Part shown: piece after piece, positions 23,275 through 30,532 of the stretch
How the letters are laid out: each line of letters starts with the position of its first letter
Position numbering within the stretch: position 1 is the stretch's first letter
NCBI GenBank assembly: GCA_014360895.1
Contig: JACIWQ010000017.1
Location: 3,262-39,951, forward strand
Direction: 5' to 3'
DNA length: 36,690 nucleotides
DNA from: Thermoflexales bacterium
GTDB taxonomy: Bacteria > Chloroflexota > Anaerolineae > B4-G1 > DUEL01
The notes under the pieces: model-generated
What the model was told of the DNA's origin: nothing
The model's database searches: none
The model's input: the letters and a program-made list of their open reading frames with translations, nothing else
Made by a program: the position numbers and the translations under genes

Positions 23275-23958
23275 CTATAGCGTGATGCTCTCCCCCGGCC
23301 GGAGCACCACCGGCTCGGCGGAGGTCTCCGCGCGCACCCGCTCCGCCCAGGCGTGGGGGTCCTGGCGGATGATGTCAAAGGTGTCGTAGTGGATGGGGAT
23401 GACTTTACGGGGCGTCAGCAGTTTCACCGCCCGCAGCGCGTCGTCCGGGCCCATGGTGAAGTTGTCGCCGATGGGGAGAACGGCCAGGTCTACCCCCTCC
23501 TCGCCGATGAGTTTCATGTCGTAGAAGAGGCCGGTGTCGCAGGCCAGGTAGATGTGGGGGCCCTCAGCGGTCTTGATGAAGAAGCCGCAGGGGTTGCCGC
23601 CGTAGGAGCCGTCGGGGAGGGCGGAGCCGTGATGGGCGATGGTCAGTTTGAGGTAGCCGAAGGGGTACGGGAAGCCGCCGCCGATGTGGTGGGGGTGGAC
23701 GTTGGCATGGCCCCGGGCCTGGAACCAGTTGCAGATTTCAAAGTTGCTGATGACGGTAGCTCCGGCGCGGCGAGCAATCTCCAGCGCGTCCCCCACGTGG
23801 TCGCCGTGGCCGTGAGAGACCAGGATGTAATGGGGTTGGAGGACGTCCGGGGACGCAGCGGCCAGGGGATTACCCGTGAGGAACGGGTCCACCAGCAGGA
23901 AGTGGGACCCCACCTCTATGCCGATACATGCGTGACCGTACCAGGTGACCTTGACCAT
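23275..23958 (-). CDS. UPF0173-type metal-dependent hydrolase (MBL fold)
   Basis: 227 aa metallo-beta-lactamase-fold hydrolase. MVKVTWYGHACIGIE at the start and metal motif VSHGHGDHVGDA (HxHxDH) are clear. HHIGGGF and TIAHHGSALPDG follow, and ACDTGLFYDM and IPIHYDTFD supply further ligands. The pattern matches UPF0173 (YtkL-like) proteins, whose physiological substrate is unknown. ATG 23958 has an AGGAGG site; the upstream open frame to 24003 is not used. First gene of the likely operon with the alpha/beta hydrolase and the selenoprotein. Its upstream region is occupied by the repeat element at 23979-24077. Confidence 0.9.
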   Translation of the reverse strand: MVKVTWYGHACIGIEVGSHFLLVDPFLTGNPLAAASPDVLQPHYILVSHGHGDHVGDALEIARRAGATVISNFEICNWFQARGHANVHPHHIGGGFPYPFGYLKLTIAHHGSALPDGSYGGNPCGFFIKTAEGPHIYLACDTGLFYDMKLIGEEGVDLAVLPIGDNFTMGPDDALRAVKLLTPRKVIPIHYDTFDIIRQDPHAWAERVRAETSAEPVVLRPGESITL

Positions 23959-23978
23959 AGTGCCTCCTTTTGCCGCAT

Positions 23979-24077
23979 CTGAAAAGTTTACCACGAAGGA
24001 CACGAAGGGATATTAAAAAATAACAAAATCACCCTGCTGTTCTTGTTTTCCTTTGTGTCCTTTGTGGTTTTCAAAAT
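23979..24077. mobile_element. MITE-like inverted-repeat element, copy 2
   Basis: Left end TCTGAAAA-gttta-CCACGAAGG then ACACGAAGG; right end, inverted, TTTGAAAA-CCACAAAGG then ACACAAAGG. The middle, read in reverse, aligns with the middle of the element at 15299-15421: a shared AGYAGGG block, then a TTTTTAATAT block. The two copies are in opposite orientation. No coding content. Confidence 0.75.
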
Positions 24078-24088
24078 AGGAGAAAGGC

Positions 24089-24212
24089 CGTAACTGCCTA
24101 CACTCATTACCACGAAGGCACACAGGCGCGAAGTTTTGGAACCACAAGGGCACAAAGACACCAAGATTTTAGAATTCTTTGTGCCTTCGTGTCTTTGCCG
24201 CAGGTAGTTACG
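24089..24212. repeat. Second type of inverted-repeat element beside copy 2
   Basis: Ends CGTAACTGCCTAC and, inverted, CGTAACTACCTGC. Inner parts again contain CCACGAAGGCAC and CACGAAGGCAC words, linking it loosely to its neighbour, but the terminal repeats and centre differ. It fills the space between copy 2 and the rplI stop (24225). Confidence 0.65.
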
Positions 24213-24224
24213 AAAGGCCACGGA

Positions 24225-24695
24225 TTACGACGCTTTGGGAGGCCGCCCCGCTTCCTCCGGCTCAATACGCACATGCACCGAGACCATCCGGTCGCTGCTC
24301 AGACGGACCTGGACCGTGTGGTCGCCCAGGTCGCGCAGAGGGTCGGCCAGGATTTTGCGCCGGTCAAAGGGCATCTTCAGTTCCCGCTCCAGCGCCTCCG
24401 CGATGTCGGCGGGCGTGATGGAGCCGTAGAGGCGGCCGGTCGGGCCGGCCTTGGCCTGGAAGGTCAGCGTCAGTTGTTCCATCCGTTCCGCCAGCGCCGC
24501 CAGCCGCTGGGCCTGACGGGTCGCCTGCGCGGCCCGGGCCTGTTTCTGCTCCTGCGCCATGCGGATTCTCCCCTCGGTGGCCGGAACGGCCAGGCCGCGG
24601 GGAATCAGATAATTGCGGGCGTAGCCCTCGGCGACTTCCTTCACATCGCCCGCGCGTCCCAGGTTGGGAACATCCTGCATCAATACGACCTTCAT
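24225..24695 (-). CDS. rplI: 50S ribosomal protein L9
   Basis: 156 aa. The N-terminal domain MKVVLMQDVPNLGRAGDVKEV, continuing to YARNYLIPRGLA, is the L9 signature. A long central helix (about 42-78) follows, then the C-terminal domain with GRLYGSITPADIAEAL. It binds 23S rRNA at the base of the L1 stalk. ATG 24695 lies 6 bp after AGGAGG; the upstream in-frame start at 24734 adds a non-homologous tail. A length slightly above 150 aa is normal. The usual rpsF-ssb-rpsR neighbours are absent. The cold-shock gene ends 61 bp upstream. Confidence 0.95.
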   Translation of the reverse strand: MKVVLMQDVPNLGRAGDVKEVAEGYARNYLIPRGLAVPATEGRIRMAQEQKQARAAQATRQAQRLAALAERMEQLTLTFQAKAGPTGRLYGSITPADIAEALERELKMPFDRRKILADPLRDLGDHTVQVRLSSDRMVSVHVRIEPEEAGRPPKAS

Positions 24696-24756
24696 CCTCC
24701 CCTCCTCAAGGGGACCGTCCGATGCGGTCCGCACTCTGTGGTCTATCGTCCGTCGC

Positions 24757-25116
24757 CTACTTCTCCAGCGCGACGTCTACCGCCTGCGGCCCCCGTCCGG
24801 TCGGCTGAATCCGATAGCGGACCCGCGCTTTATCGGGGATGGTCTCCGGAGTGCCCGGCGCCAGGCCGCTGCGGTGGAAGAATATCTCGTTCCCGCTGCG
24901 CTGGATAATAAACCCGTACCCCTTTTCCGGGTCGTACCACTTGACGATGCCCTCGTGGGGGCCGGGGGTCATCTCGTGAGCTCGCAGACAGTCCGGGCAG
25001 AGGGAAGGCGGGGTCAGTTCAAACCCCAGCCCGGCCAGTCGCCGCTGTTCCTCCACGGTGAAGACGAACTGTCGGCCGCATTGGGAGCATGATGCCCAGG
25101 TATCCCGGTATGGCAT
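24757..25116 (-). CDS. Zinc-ribbon/cold-shock domain protein
   Basis: 119 aa. The N-terminal half is a treble-clef/zinc-ribbon-like module with CSQCGRQF and CPDC (two CxxC pairs, about residues 10-13 and 40-43). The C-terminal half is a cold-shock domain (about 53-117) with GIVKWYDPEKGYGFI (RNP1-like) and EIFFHRSGL (RNP2-like). It should bind single-stranded RNA or DNA. Fusion to a zinc ribbon is seen in Chloroflexota, but its role is not defined. Strong AGGAGGT site before ATG 25116. Nine heptamer repeats lie just upstream, between this gene and the MFS transporter. Confidence 0.85.
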   Translation of the reverse strand: MPYRDTWASCSQCGRQFVFTVEEQRRLAGLGFELTPPSLCPDCLRAHEMTPGPHEGIVKWYDPEKGYGFIIQRSGNEIFFHRSGLAPGTPETIPDKARVRYRIQPTGRGPQAVDVALEK

Positions 25117-25132
25117 GTAAAGACCTCCTGGG

Positions 25133-25195
25133 GGTGAAGCGTGAGACGTGAAACGTGAAGCGTGAAGCGTGAAACGTGAAGCGTGAAATGTGATG
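25133..25195. repeat. Heptamer tandem repeat, nine units
   Basis: Nine consecutive 7-bp units of the form CGTGAAR with few substitutions, from 25133 to 25195, between the MFS stop (25204) and the cold-shock gene's start. Longest of three heptamer arrays in the window. Confidence 0.9.
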
Positions 25196-25203
25196 GAATG
25201 GGA

Positions 25204-26487
25204 TCAGCCGGCGCGGGGCGGGTGGCCGACACGGGGTTCGGGTAGCCCTCGGGCCCACCACCAGGCCAGCAGGCAGAGGAGGGCCGAGAGGCTGAACAGC
25301 CCGGCGTACCCCAGCAGGTCCACCACCAGCCCGCCCAATCCGGAAATCAGGACGATGATGCCGATGAGCGTGTTGGAAAGCCCCAGGTAGAGGGGCCGTT
25401 CCGCCTCTGGGACCAGTTCCAGCAGGAAGTTGCTGCCCACCAGGGTTGAAGCGGGCGTCAACGCGCCGTTCAGGAAGAAGAGGGGCAGGGCCAGGTAGGG
25501 CAACCATGGGCCCCGGCTGGGGGAGAGGGCGACCCATCCGGCCAGCGCCAGCGCCAGCAGGGCGGTCAAGGCGTTTCCCAGCGAGAGCCACAACGTCACC
25601 AGGCGGTTCCCCTTTCGGTCGCCCACGGAGCCCCAGGGCAGGTTCGCCATCAGTCCGGCCGCGACCCGAACCGTCACGTAAATGCCCACCATCCCCTCGG
25701 GAGCGCCCAGGACGTTCCGGGCATAGACGCCGTAGAAGGGGAGTGCGATGCCCGCCAGCCCCAGCGCCGTCCGCATCCCCATGTACCGCCGGAAGACGGC
25801 GTCCGTCCGCAGGAGTTGCCCCGCCCGCCGCAGTTGTTGCCGCAACGTCGGAGTGCGGGAGACGGCCGTGCCCGGCGGCTCCCGGATGATGATGAACGCC
25901 AGCATGGCCGGTATGATGACGGCGTTGTAGATGACGAAGAGCAGAGCATGGCCATGGGGGAAGGGGAAGCGATTGAGCACTTCCCGCGTCACCACACCGG
26001 CCCCCAGACCCAGCAATCCCCCTGTCAGCAGCCTCCAGGCGAAGAAACTGCCCCGTCGGTTGGCCGGGATGGTCTTCGCCACCACCTCAAAGAAGCCCAG
26101 TCCCCCCAGCCCCGCCGCCAGCCGGGCCACGCCGTACAGGGTGAAAAACGCGACCAGCAGCAGCGTCGGGTCGTCTACCCACCAGACGGCCGCCGCCACC
26201 AGGAGCCAGGAGATGGCCCGGACGACCGATGCCAGGGTGTAACTGAGCATCTTGCGGGGCATCCGCTGGACCAGGCCAGCGATGAAGACCTGGGGGAGGA
26301 ACCATCCGGCGTCTCCCAGCGGAGCCACCAGCCCCACCAGCAGGTTGGACGAGGTCAATCGGCTGACAAACCAGGTCAGCACCAGCGGGGGGTCAATGAG
26401 CCGTTCGGCGAACTCAAAGAGCGCGCCGTTCACTACCCCCAGGATGAAACTGCGGCGGATTTCCCGCTGGGGCAGTTGGACGGTCAT
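25204..26487 (-). CDS. Major facilitator superfamily transporter
   Basis: 427 aa with about 12 membrane helices. A central cytoplasmic loop lies near residues 200-225. Basic loop motifs NRRGSFFAWR and GDRKGNRL resemble MFS signature positions between helices. It ends in a short Pro/Arg-rich tail. Substrate cannot be told. Its ATG overlaps the stop of the XdhC-family gene as ATGA (26484-26487), so the two are translationally coupled. This suggests a link to the molybdo-enzyme or purine context of XdhC, although that is inference. Confidence 0.85.
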   Translation of the reverse strand: MTVQLPQREIRRSFILGVVNGALFEFAERLIDPPLVLTWFVSRLTSSNLLVGLVAPLGDAGWFLPQVFIAGLVQRMPRKMLSYTLASVVRAISWLLVAAAVWWVDDPTLLLVAFFTLYGVARLAAGLGGLGFFEVVAKTIPANRRGSFFAWRLLTGGLLGLGAGVVTREVLNRFPFPHGHALLFVIYNAVIIPAMLAFIIIREPPGTAVSRTPTLRQQLRRAGQLLRTDAVFRRYMGMRTALGLAGIALPFYGVYARNVLGAPEGMVGIYVTVRVAAGLMANLPWGSVGDRKGNRLVTLWLSLGNALTALLALALAGWVALSPSRGPWLPYLALPLFFLNGALTPASTLVGSNFLLELVPEAERPLYLGLSNTLIGIIVLISGLGGLVVDLLGYAGLFSLSALLCLLAWWWARGLPEPRVGHPPRAG

Positions 26488-27278
26488 ACGGACGCGGCTT
26501 TCCCCCGCTGGACAGCGATGACTTCGGCCAGGATGCTGATGGCAATCTCCCGGGGCGTCTCAGCACCGATGTCCAACCCGATGGGCGTGTAGACCTGTTC
26601 CAGCCACTCCGGGGAAACGCCCAGTTCCTGGGCCCGCTGGAAGGTCAGCGCACTGCGGCGATGGCTCCCCACCAGCCCCACGTAGGCCGGGGAGCGGTTC
26701 GCCAGCGCGGCCAACACCGCCGCGTCGCCGCTATAGTGAGGAGTGACCATCACCACATAGGTCTGGGAGTCCACCGGGAACCGCGCCACCTCTTCGGCCA
26801 GGTCGCCGGTGATGCACCGCTCGGCCCACGGGAACCGCTCCGGCGTCGCCAGACCGGGCCGTTCGTCCATCACGACGATGCGGTAGCCCAGAAAGGCGCC
26901 CAGTTCGGCCACAGCCTGGCCCAGATGACCGGCGCCCAGGATGAGCAACGTGGGCCGGGGCGGGAGGACCTCAATCAGGATGCGCACATCTCCGCCGCAG
27001 ACGCCCGGGTCGCCGCGATCCGGGTCCCGCAGGCGGTAGTGGACTTCCCGGGAGCGGCCCTCGGCGATGGCCGCCCGGGCCTCCTCTATCACCCGCGCCT
27101 CCACACCGCCCCCGCCGACGGTGCCCACGGTCGTCCCGTCGGCCATCACCAGCATCTTGGCCCCCGCACCTCGCGGGGCCGATCCGTCCACTTCCACCAC
27201 GGTGGCCACAGCGGCGGGCTTCCCCGCGCGCAGGGCGTCCAGAATGGCCTGATAGACTCGCTCCAGTTCTTCGTACAT
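26484..27278 (-). CDS. XdhC-family protein (molybdenum enzyme accessory)
   Basis: 264 aa. XdhC-type proteins bind sulfurated molybdenum cofactor and insert it into hydroxylases of the xanthine dehydrogenase family. N-terminal XdhC/CoxI domain: VATVVEVDGSAPRGAGAKM and TVGTVGGGGVEARV. C-terminal Rossmann domain: LLILGAGHLGQAVAELG and VMDERPG, then GLVGSHRRSALTFQRA and IGLDIGAETPREIAISILAE. ATG 27278 is preferred; a GTG at 27308 is in frame. No xanthine dehydrogenase subunit is in the window. The MFS gene overlaps its end. A selenium-type XdhC is possible given the selenoprotein candidate nearby, but cannot be told from sequence. Confidence 0.88.
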   Translation of the reverse strand: MYEELERVYQAILDALRAGKPAAVATVVEVDGSAPRGAGAKMLVMADGTTVGTVGGGGVEARVIEEARAAIAEGRSREVHYRLRDPDRGDPGVCGGDVRILIEVLPPRPTLLILGAGHLGQAVAELGAFLGYRIVVMDERPGLATPERFPWAERCITGDLAEEVARFPVDSQTYVVMVTPHYSGDAAVLAALANRSPAYVGLVGSHRRSALTFQRAQELGVSPEWLEQVYTPIGLDIGAETPREIAISILAEVIAVQRGKAASV

Positions 27279-27317
27279 TGGGAGGTTCGCCTCACACGAC
27301 AAAAACACAAGTTCAGG

Positions 27318-28442
27318 CTACCTGAGCCCCAGCAGGTGGGCCAGAGCGCTCCGGTGGGGAGCGATGACCCCTTGCGGGCAGACTTCCGCGCAGCACATGC
27401 AGCCGACGCATTGGTCCAGCCGGAAGCGGGGCGGACGACCGGGCGTAATGGCTTCCCGAGGGCAGGCTTCGGCGCAGCGCCCGCAACCCGCGCAGTCCTC
27501 GGGGACGGTCAGGCGAGGGCGAACCCGCGTGATCCGCCGCAGCGGTGCCGCCACCCAGCCCGGCAGCGGCACCCGCAGGACGCGCTGGACTATCGGCAGC
27601 CGGACCGGGCCGAAGTCCAGGGCCCGTCGGTCGCCGACCAATTCTATGGCCTCCAGGTCGCCGACGCCCAGCCCGCGCGCGGCCGCCTCCCGCAGGTGGA
27701 AGACCTCGCCCGGACGGCAACCCATCGCCCAGCTGAGCACCGTATCCAGCGCCACCGGGTCCGCCGAGGCCGCCAGGCAGCCGTAAGCGCGCGGCGTCCC
27801 TCCGGCGCCGGGGCCGTTCCCCTCCTGCCCGATTACCCCGTCCATAATCGCCAGCCCCGGCCGGACCAGTTCCAGGATGTCCACCAGTGCCCGACTGAAA
27901 TCGGGGACGGCGGGGGCCCGATAGTGGATTTCCCGCTTACGGGTCCCGGGAATGGTGCCGAAGAGGTTTTTGACCGCGCCGGTGTAGAGGGTGAGGGTAT
28001 GGGTCTTCAGTTTGGGCAGGGTGATGACCAGGTCGGCCGCGAAGACGGGCCGGGCGATGAAATAATCCTGCCCCCGCAGGGTGCGCCAGTCCGCACCGTC
28101 AAAGGGGACCAGGCGCGCGCCGGTCTCTGTCGCCACCTCTGCCATGCCGGTCCGTCGCCAGAGGGACTCCGGGTTCCGGATCGGGCCGGCGGGCGAATCG
28201 CCGATCCACACCTCGCCCCCGGCCTCCCGCACCATCTCGGCGACGGCGCGGACGACCGTCGGATGGGTGGTGACGGCGCGGTCCAGGGGAAACGGGGCGA
28301 TCAGATTGGGCTTCAGAAGCACCCGCATGCCGGGCCGAACGAAGCGCCCCATGCCGCCCAGAGGAGCCAGCGCCGCTTCCAGCGCCCGGCGAACCCCCTC
28401 GGGGTCGTAGGTTTCGCACGCCACAACAGATACGACCGTCAT
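27318..28442 (-). CDS. DUF362 protein with C-terminal 2x[4Fe-4S] ferredoxin domain
   Basis: 374 aa. The DUF362 domain (about 15-290) has VLLKPNLIAPFP, GDSPAGP, ITLPKLKTHTLTLYTGAVKN and VIGQEGNGP. A ferredoxin module follows with CAGCGRCAEACP and CVGCMCCAEVCP, enough for two [4Fe-4S] clusters. Function is unknown; such proteins are suspected redox enzymes or cluster carriers in anaerobes. ATG 28442 has AGGA eight bases upstream. The promoter just upstream excludes the longer N-terminus. Divergent from amrS, with about 130 bp between the starts. Confidence 0.87.
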   Translation of the reverse strand: MTVVSVVACETYDPEGVRRALEAALAPLGGMGRFVRPGMRVLLKPNLIAPFPLDRAVTTHPTVVRAVAEMVREAGGEVWIGDSPAGPIRNPESLWRRTGMAEVATETGARLVPFDGADWRTLRGQDYFIARPVFAADLVITLPKLKTHTLTLYTGAVKNLFGTIPGTRKREIHYRAPAVPDFSRALVDILELVRPGLAIMDGVIGQEGNGPGAGGTPRAYGCLAASADPVALDTVLSWAMGCRPGEVFHLREAAARGLGVGDLEAIELVGDRRALDFGPVRLPIVQRVLRVPLPGWVAAPLRRITRVRPRLTVPEDCAGCGRCAEACPREAITPGRPPRFRLDQCVGCMCCAEVCPQGVIAPHRSALAHLLGLR

Positions 28443-28475
28443 CTTGCCCATCCTGCTGGTTTTTGACTGCGAAGA

Positions 28476-28504
28476 ATTATACATCGTTCCGCCGGATTGC
28501 TCAA
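28476..28504 (-). promoter_or_regulatory. Sigma-70-type promoter for the DUF362-ferredoxin gene
   Basis: Minus strand: TTGAGC (28499-28504), 17 bp, TATAAT (28476-28481). The leader to ATG 28442 is about 27 nt. The divergent amrS gene has its own perfect TATAAT at 28546-28551 with a poor -35. Confidence 0.75.
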
Positions 28505-28545
28505 ATGAGGGAACGCGGCGAATTCCCAACTGGCCCAAAGTGCAG

Positions 28546-28551
28546 TATAAT
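28546..28551 (+). promoter_or_regulatory. -10 element of the amrS promoter
   Basis: Plus-strand TATAAT; a weak TTCCCA (28523-28528) sits 17 bp upstream. The leader would be only about 16 nt, with GGAGG near its 5' end. Confidence 0.5.
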
Positions 28552-28573
28552 GGCCTTCGGAGGAATGAGGGCC

Positions 28574-29590
28574 ATGCAGGAAGCACGGTTATATGAACGG
28601 TTGGACGAGAACAAGGTGCGCTGTGCCCTCTGTGCTCACCGTTGCGTCATCCCCGAGGGCCAGCGTGGCATCTGCCACGTGCGGGAAAACCGGGGCGGGA
28701 CCCTCTACACCCTGGTCTACGGGCGACTCATCGCCCGACACGTGGACCCGGTGGAGAAAAAGCCCCTCTACCACTTCTACCCCGGCTCCACGGCCTACTC
28801 CATCGCCACCCCCGGCTGCAACTTCCGCTGTCGCTGGTGCCAGAACTGGGAGATTTCCCAGATGCCCCGCGAAGAACACCTGATTCTGGGCGAGACCGCC
28901 TCCCCGGAGCAGGTGGTCGCCGACGCCCGTCGGGTCGGAAGCCGCAGCATCGCCTACACCTACACCGAGCCCACCGTCTTCTTTGAATACGCCTACGACA
29001 TTTCCCGGCTGGCGCATGAGGTCGGCATCGCCAACATCTACGTGACCAACGGCTACATGACCCCGGAGATGCTGGACGCGTACCATCCATATCTGGACGC
29101 GGCCAATGTGGACCTGAAGACATTTCGGGAAGAGACCCACCGCCACTACATTGGCGCGCGTCTCCAGCCGGTGCTGGATTCCCTAAAGAAGATGAAAGGG
29201 ATGGGGGTGTGGGTAGAGGTGACAACACTGGTGGTGACAGGCGTCAACGACGACCCGGAGGAGTTCCGGGACATCGCCCGCTTCATTGTGGACGAGTTGG
29301 GCCCGGAGACGCCCTGGCATATCAGCCGGTACTTTCCGGCGTACCGGATGACCAATCCGGCAACCCCGCTGGCGACCCTCCAACGGGCACGGGAAATCGG
29401 GAGGGAGGCCGGCCTGCGCTACGTCTACGTGGGGAACGCCCCCGGGGAGGAGAACACCCACTGCCACGCCTGCGACCAGTTGCTCATCCGCCGGTCCGGC
29501 TTCTGGGTGTTGGAGAACCGCGTCCGCCCCGACGGGACCTGTCCCCGCTGCGGGACGCCGGTGGCCGGGGTGGGGATGGCCGGGGGATAG
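28574..29590 (+). CDS. amrS: AmmeMemoRadiSam system radical SAM enzyme
   Basis: 338 aa. Radical SAM protein with CNFRCRWCQNW (CxxxCxxC) at about 82-92. An N-terminal CALCAHRC segment and a C-terminal zinc-ribbon-like tail (CHAC...CPRC) match the AmrS branch once called PflX-like. HISRYFPAYRM is also characteristic. The AmmeMemoRadiSam proteins form a conserved but biochemically undefined set with a Memo-like and an AMMECR1-like partner; neither partner is in this window. ATG 28574 follows GGAGG by 10 bp; ATG 28565 is nearer but too close to that site. Divergent to the DUF362 ferredoxin, possibly its electron donor (inference). Confidence 0.87.
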   Translation: MQEARLYERLDENKVRCALCAHRCVIPEGQRGICHVRENRGGTLYTLVYGRLIARHVDPVEKKPLYHFYPGSTAYSIATPGCNFRCRWCQNWEISQMPREEHLILGETASPEQVVADARRVGSRSIAYTYTEPTVFFEYAYDISRLAHEVGIANIYVTNGYMTPEMLDAYHPYLDAANVDLKTFREETHRHYIGARLQPVLDSLKKMKGMGVWVEVTTLVVTGVNDDPEEFRDIARFIVDELGPETPWHISRYFPAYRMTNPATPLATLQRAREIGREAGLRYVYVGNAPGEENTHCHACDQLLIRRSGFWVLENRVRPDGTCPRCGTPVAGVGMAGG

Positions 29591-29617
29591 GGAGGAGTTG
29601 GGGGGCAGCAAGCCCGC

Positions 29618-29857
29618 TCAGGTGTCGGATTCCGTACCGAACACTTCCCCCAGCAACTGGAGGGTCTCCATCGCCTCCTCTTCTTCCAGACGGCTGATGG
29701 CAAAACCCACGTGGACGATGACCCAATCGCCCACCTGAGCCTCCGGGACGTAGGCCAGACAGACCTCGCGGGTGATGCCGCCGAAGTCCACCCGGCCCAT
29801 TCGCATCAACTCATTCTCCTGCACCTCAATGATCCGACCGGGGACACCCAGACACAT
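29618..29857 (-). CDS. hypC: [NiFe]-hydrogenase maturation chaperone HypC/HupF
   Basis: 79 aa. HypC carries the Fe(CN)2CO unit with HypD and hands it to the large subunit of [NiFe]-hydrogenase. The essential Cys2 is present in MCLGVPGRI. The OB-fold pattern GRVDFGGITREVCLAYVPEAQVGDWVIVHVG follows in shortened form, then ISRLEEEEAMETLQLL. Length is typical. The ATG lies 1 bp after the hypB stop, so the two are coupled. No hydrogenase subunit or hypA/D/E/F gene is in the window. Confidence 0.92.
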   Translation of the reverse strand: MCLGVPGRIIEVQENELMRMGRVDFGGITREVCLAYVPEAQVGDWVIVHVGFAISRLEEEEAMETLQLLGEVFGTESDT

Positions 29858-29858
29858 C

Positions 29859-30524
29859 TCACTTCTCCCTGTACGCGCGCAGTTCCTCTTCCAGCCAGTT
29901 CAGCCAGCTGTCCAGGCCTTCCCCGGTTTTGCAGGAGAGGGGGAAGAAAGCCACACCGGGGTTGAGCGCTTCCACGCCTCGGCGAAAATACTCTATGTTG
30001 AACTCAAAGGCCGGAAGAACGTCCGTTTTATTCAGCACGACCGCGTCCACCCCCCGATACATCGGCGGGTATTTGTACGGCTTGTCGTCGCCCTCCGGCA
30101 CGCTGGCGATGAGGACGTTACGGTGAACACCCAGGCGGAACTCCGCCGGGCAGACCAGGTTGCCCACGTTCTCCACGATGACCAGGTCCACGCTCTCCAG
30201 CGGGAGCCGCTCCAGGCCGCTCCGAACCATGGCCGCGTCCAGGTGGCACTCCCCGCCGGTGGCAATCTGGACGGCGGGCACACCCTCGGCCGCCACCCGG
30301 TCGGCGTCCAGCGTGGAGGCCAGGTCGCCCTCCACGACGGCAATCCGCCACCGGTCCTTTAACGCCCGAATCGTCCGCAGGATCAGGCTGGTCTTTCCCG
30401 CGCCGGGGGAGGCCATCAGGTTGACGGCAAAGACCCCGGCGGCGTCCAGACGGGCCCGGTTGGCCTCTGCCAGCCGGTCATTGGCACTTAAAATGCGTTC
30501 TACGACAGGAACCTGTGAACTCAC
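29859..30524 (-). CDS. hypB: Hydrogenase nickel incorporation GTPase HypB
   Basis: 221 aa from GTG 30524 (GAGGGG six bases upstream); GTG 30536, which overlaps the pth stop as GTGA, is the alternative. HypB is the GTPase that delivers nickel to hydrogenase with HypA. P-loop MASPGAGKTS at about 37-46, VEGDLAS, GGECHLDAAMV (conserved metal-site Cys-His), VIVENVGNLVCPA and NKTD are all present. There is no His-rich N-terminal extension, so it is not a nickel-storage form. Lies between pth and hypC. Confidence 0.92.
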   Translation of the reverse strand: MSSQVPVVERILSANDRLAEANRARLDAAGVFAVNLMASPGAGKTSLILRTIRALKDRWRIAVVEGDLASTLDADRVAAEGVPAVQIATGGECHLDAAMVRSGLERLPLESVDLVIVENVGNLVCPAEFRLGVHRNVLIASVPEGDDKPYKYPPMYRGVDAVVLNKTDVLPAFEFNIEYFRRGVEALNPGVAFFPLSCKTGEGLDSWLNWLEEELRAYREK

Positions 30525-30532
30525 TTTTCCCC

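Noticed and set aside
25133-25195. CRISPR array
   Set aside because: The units are 7 bp with no spacers. No repeat-spacer structure or cas gene was seen anywhere in the window.
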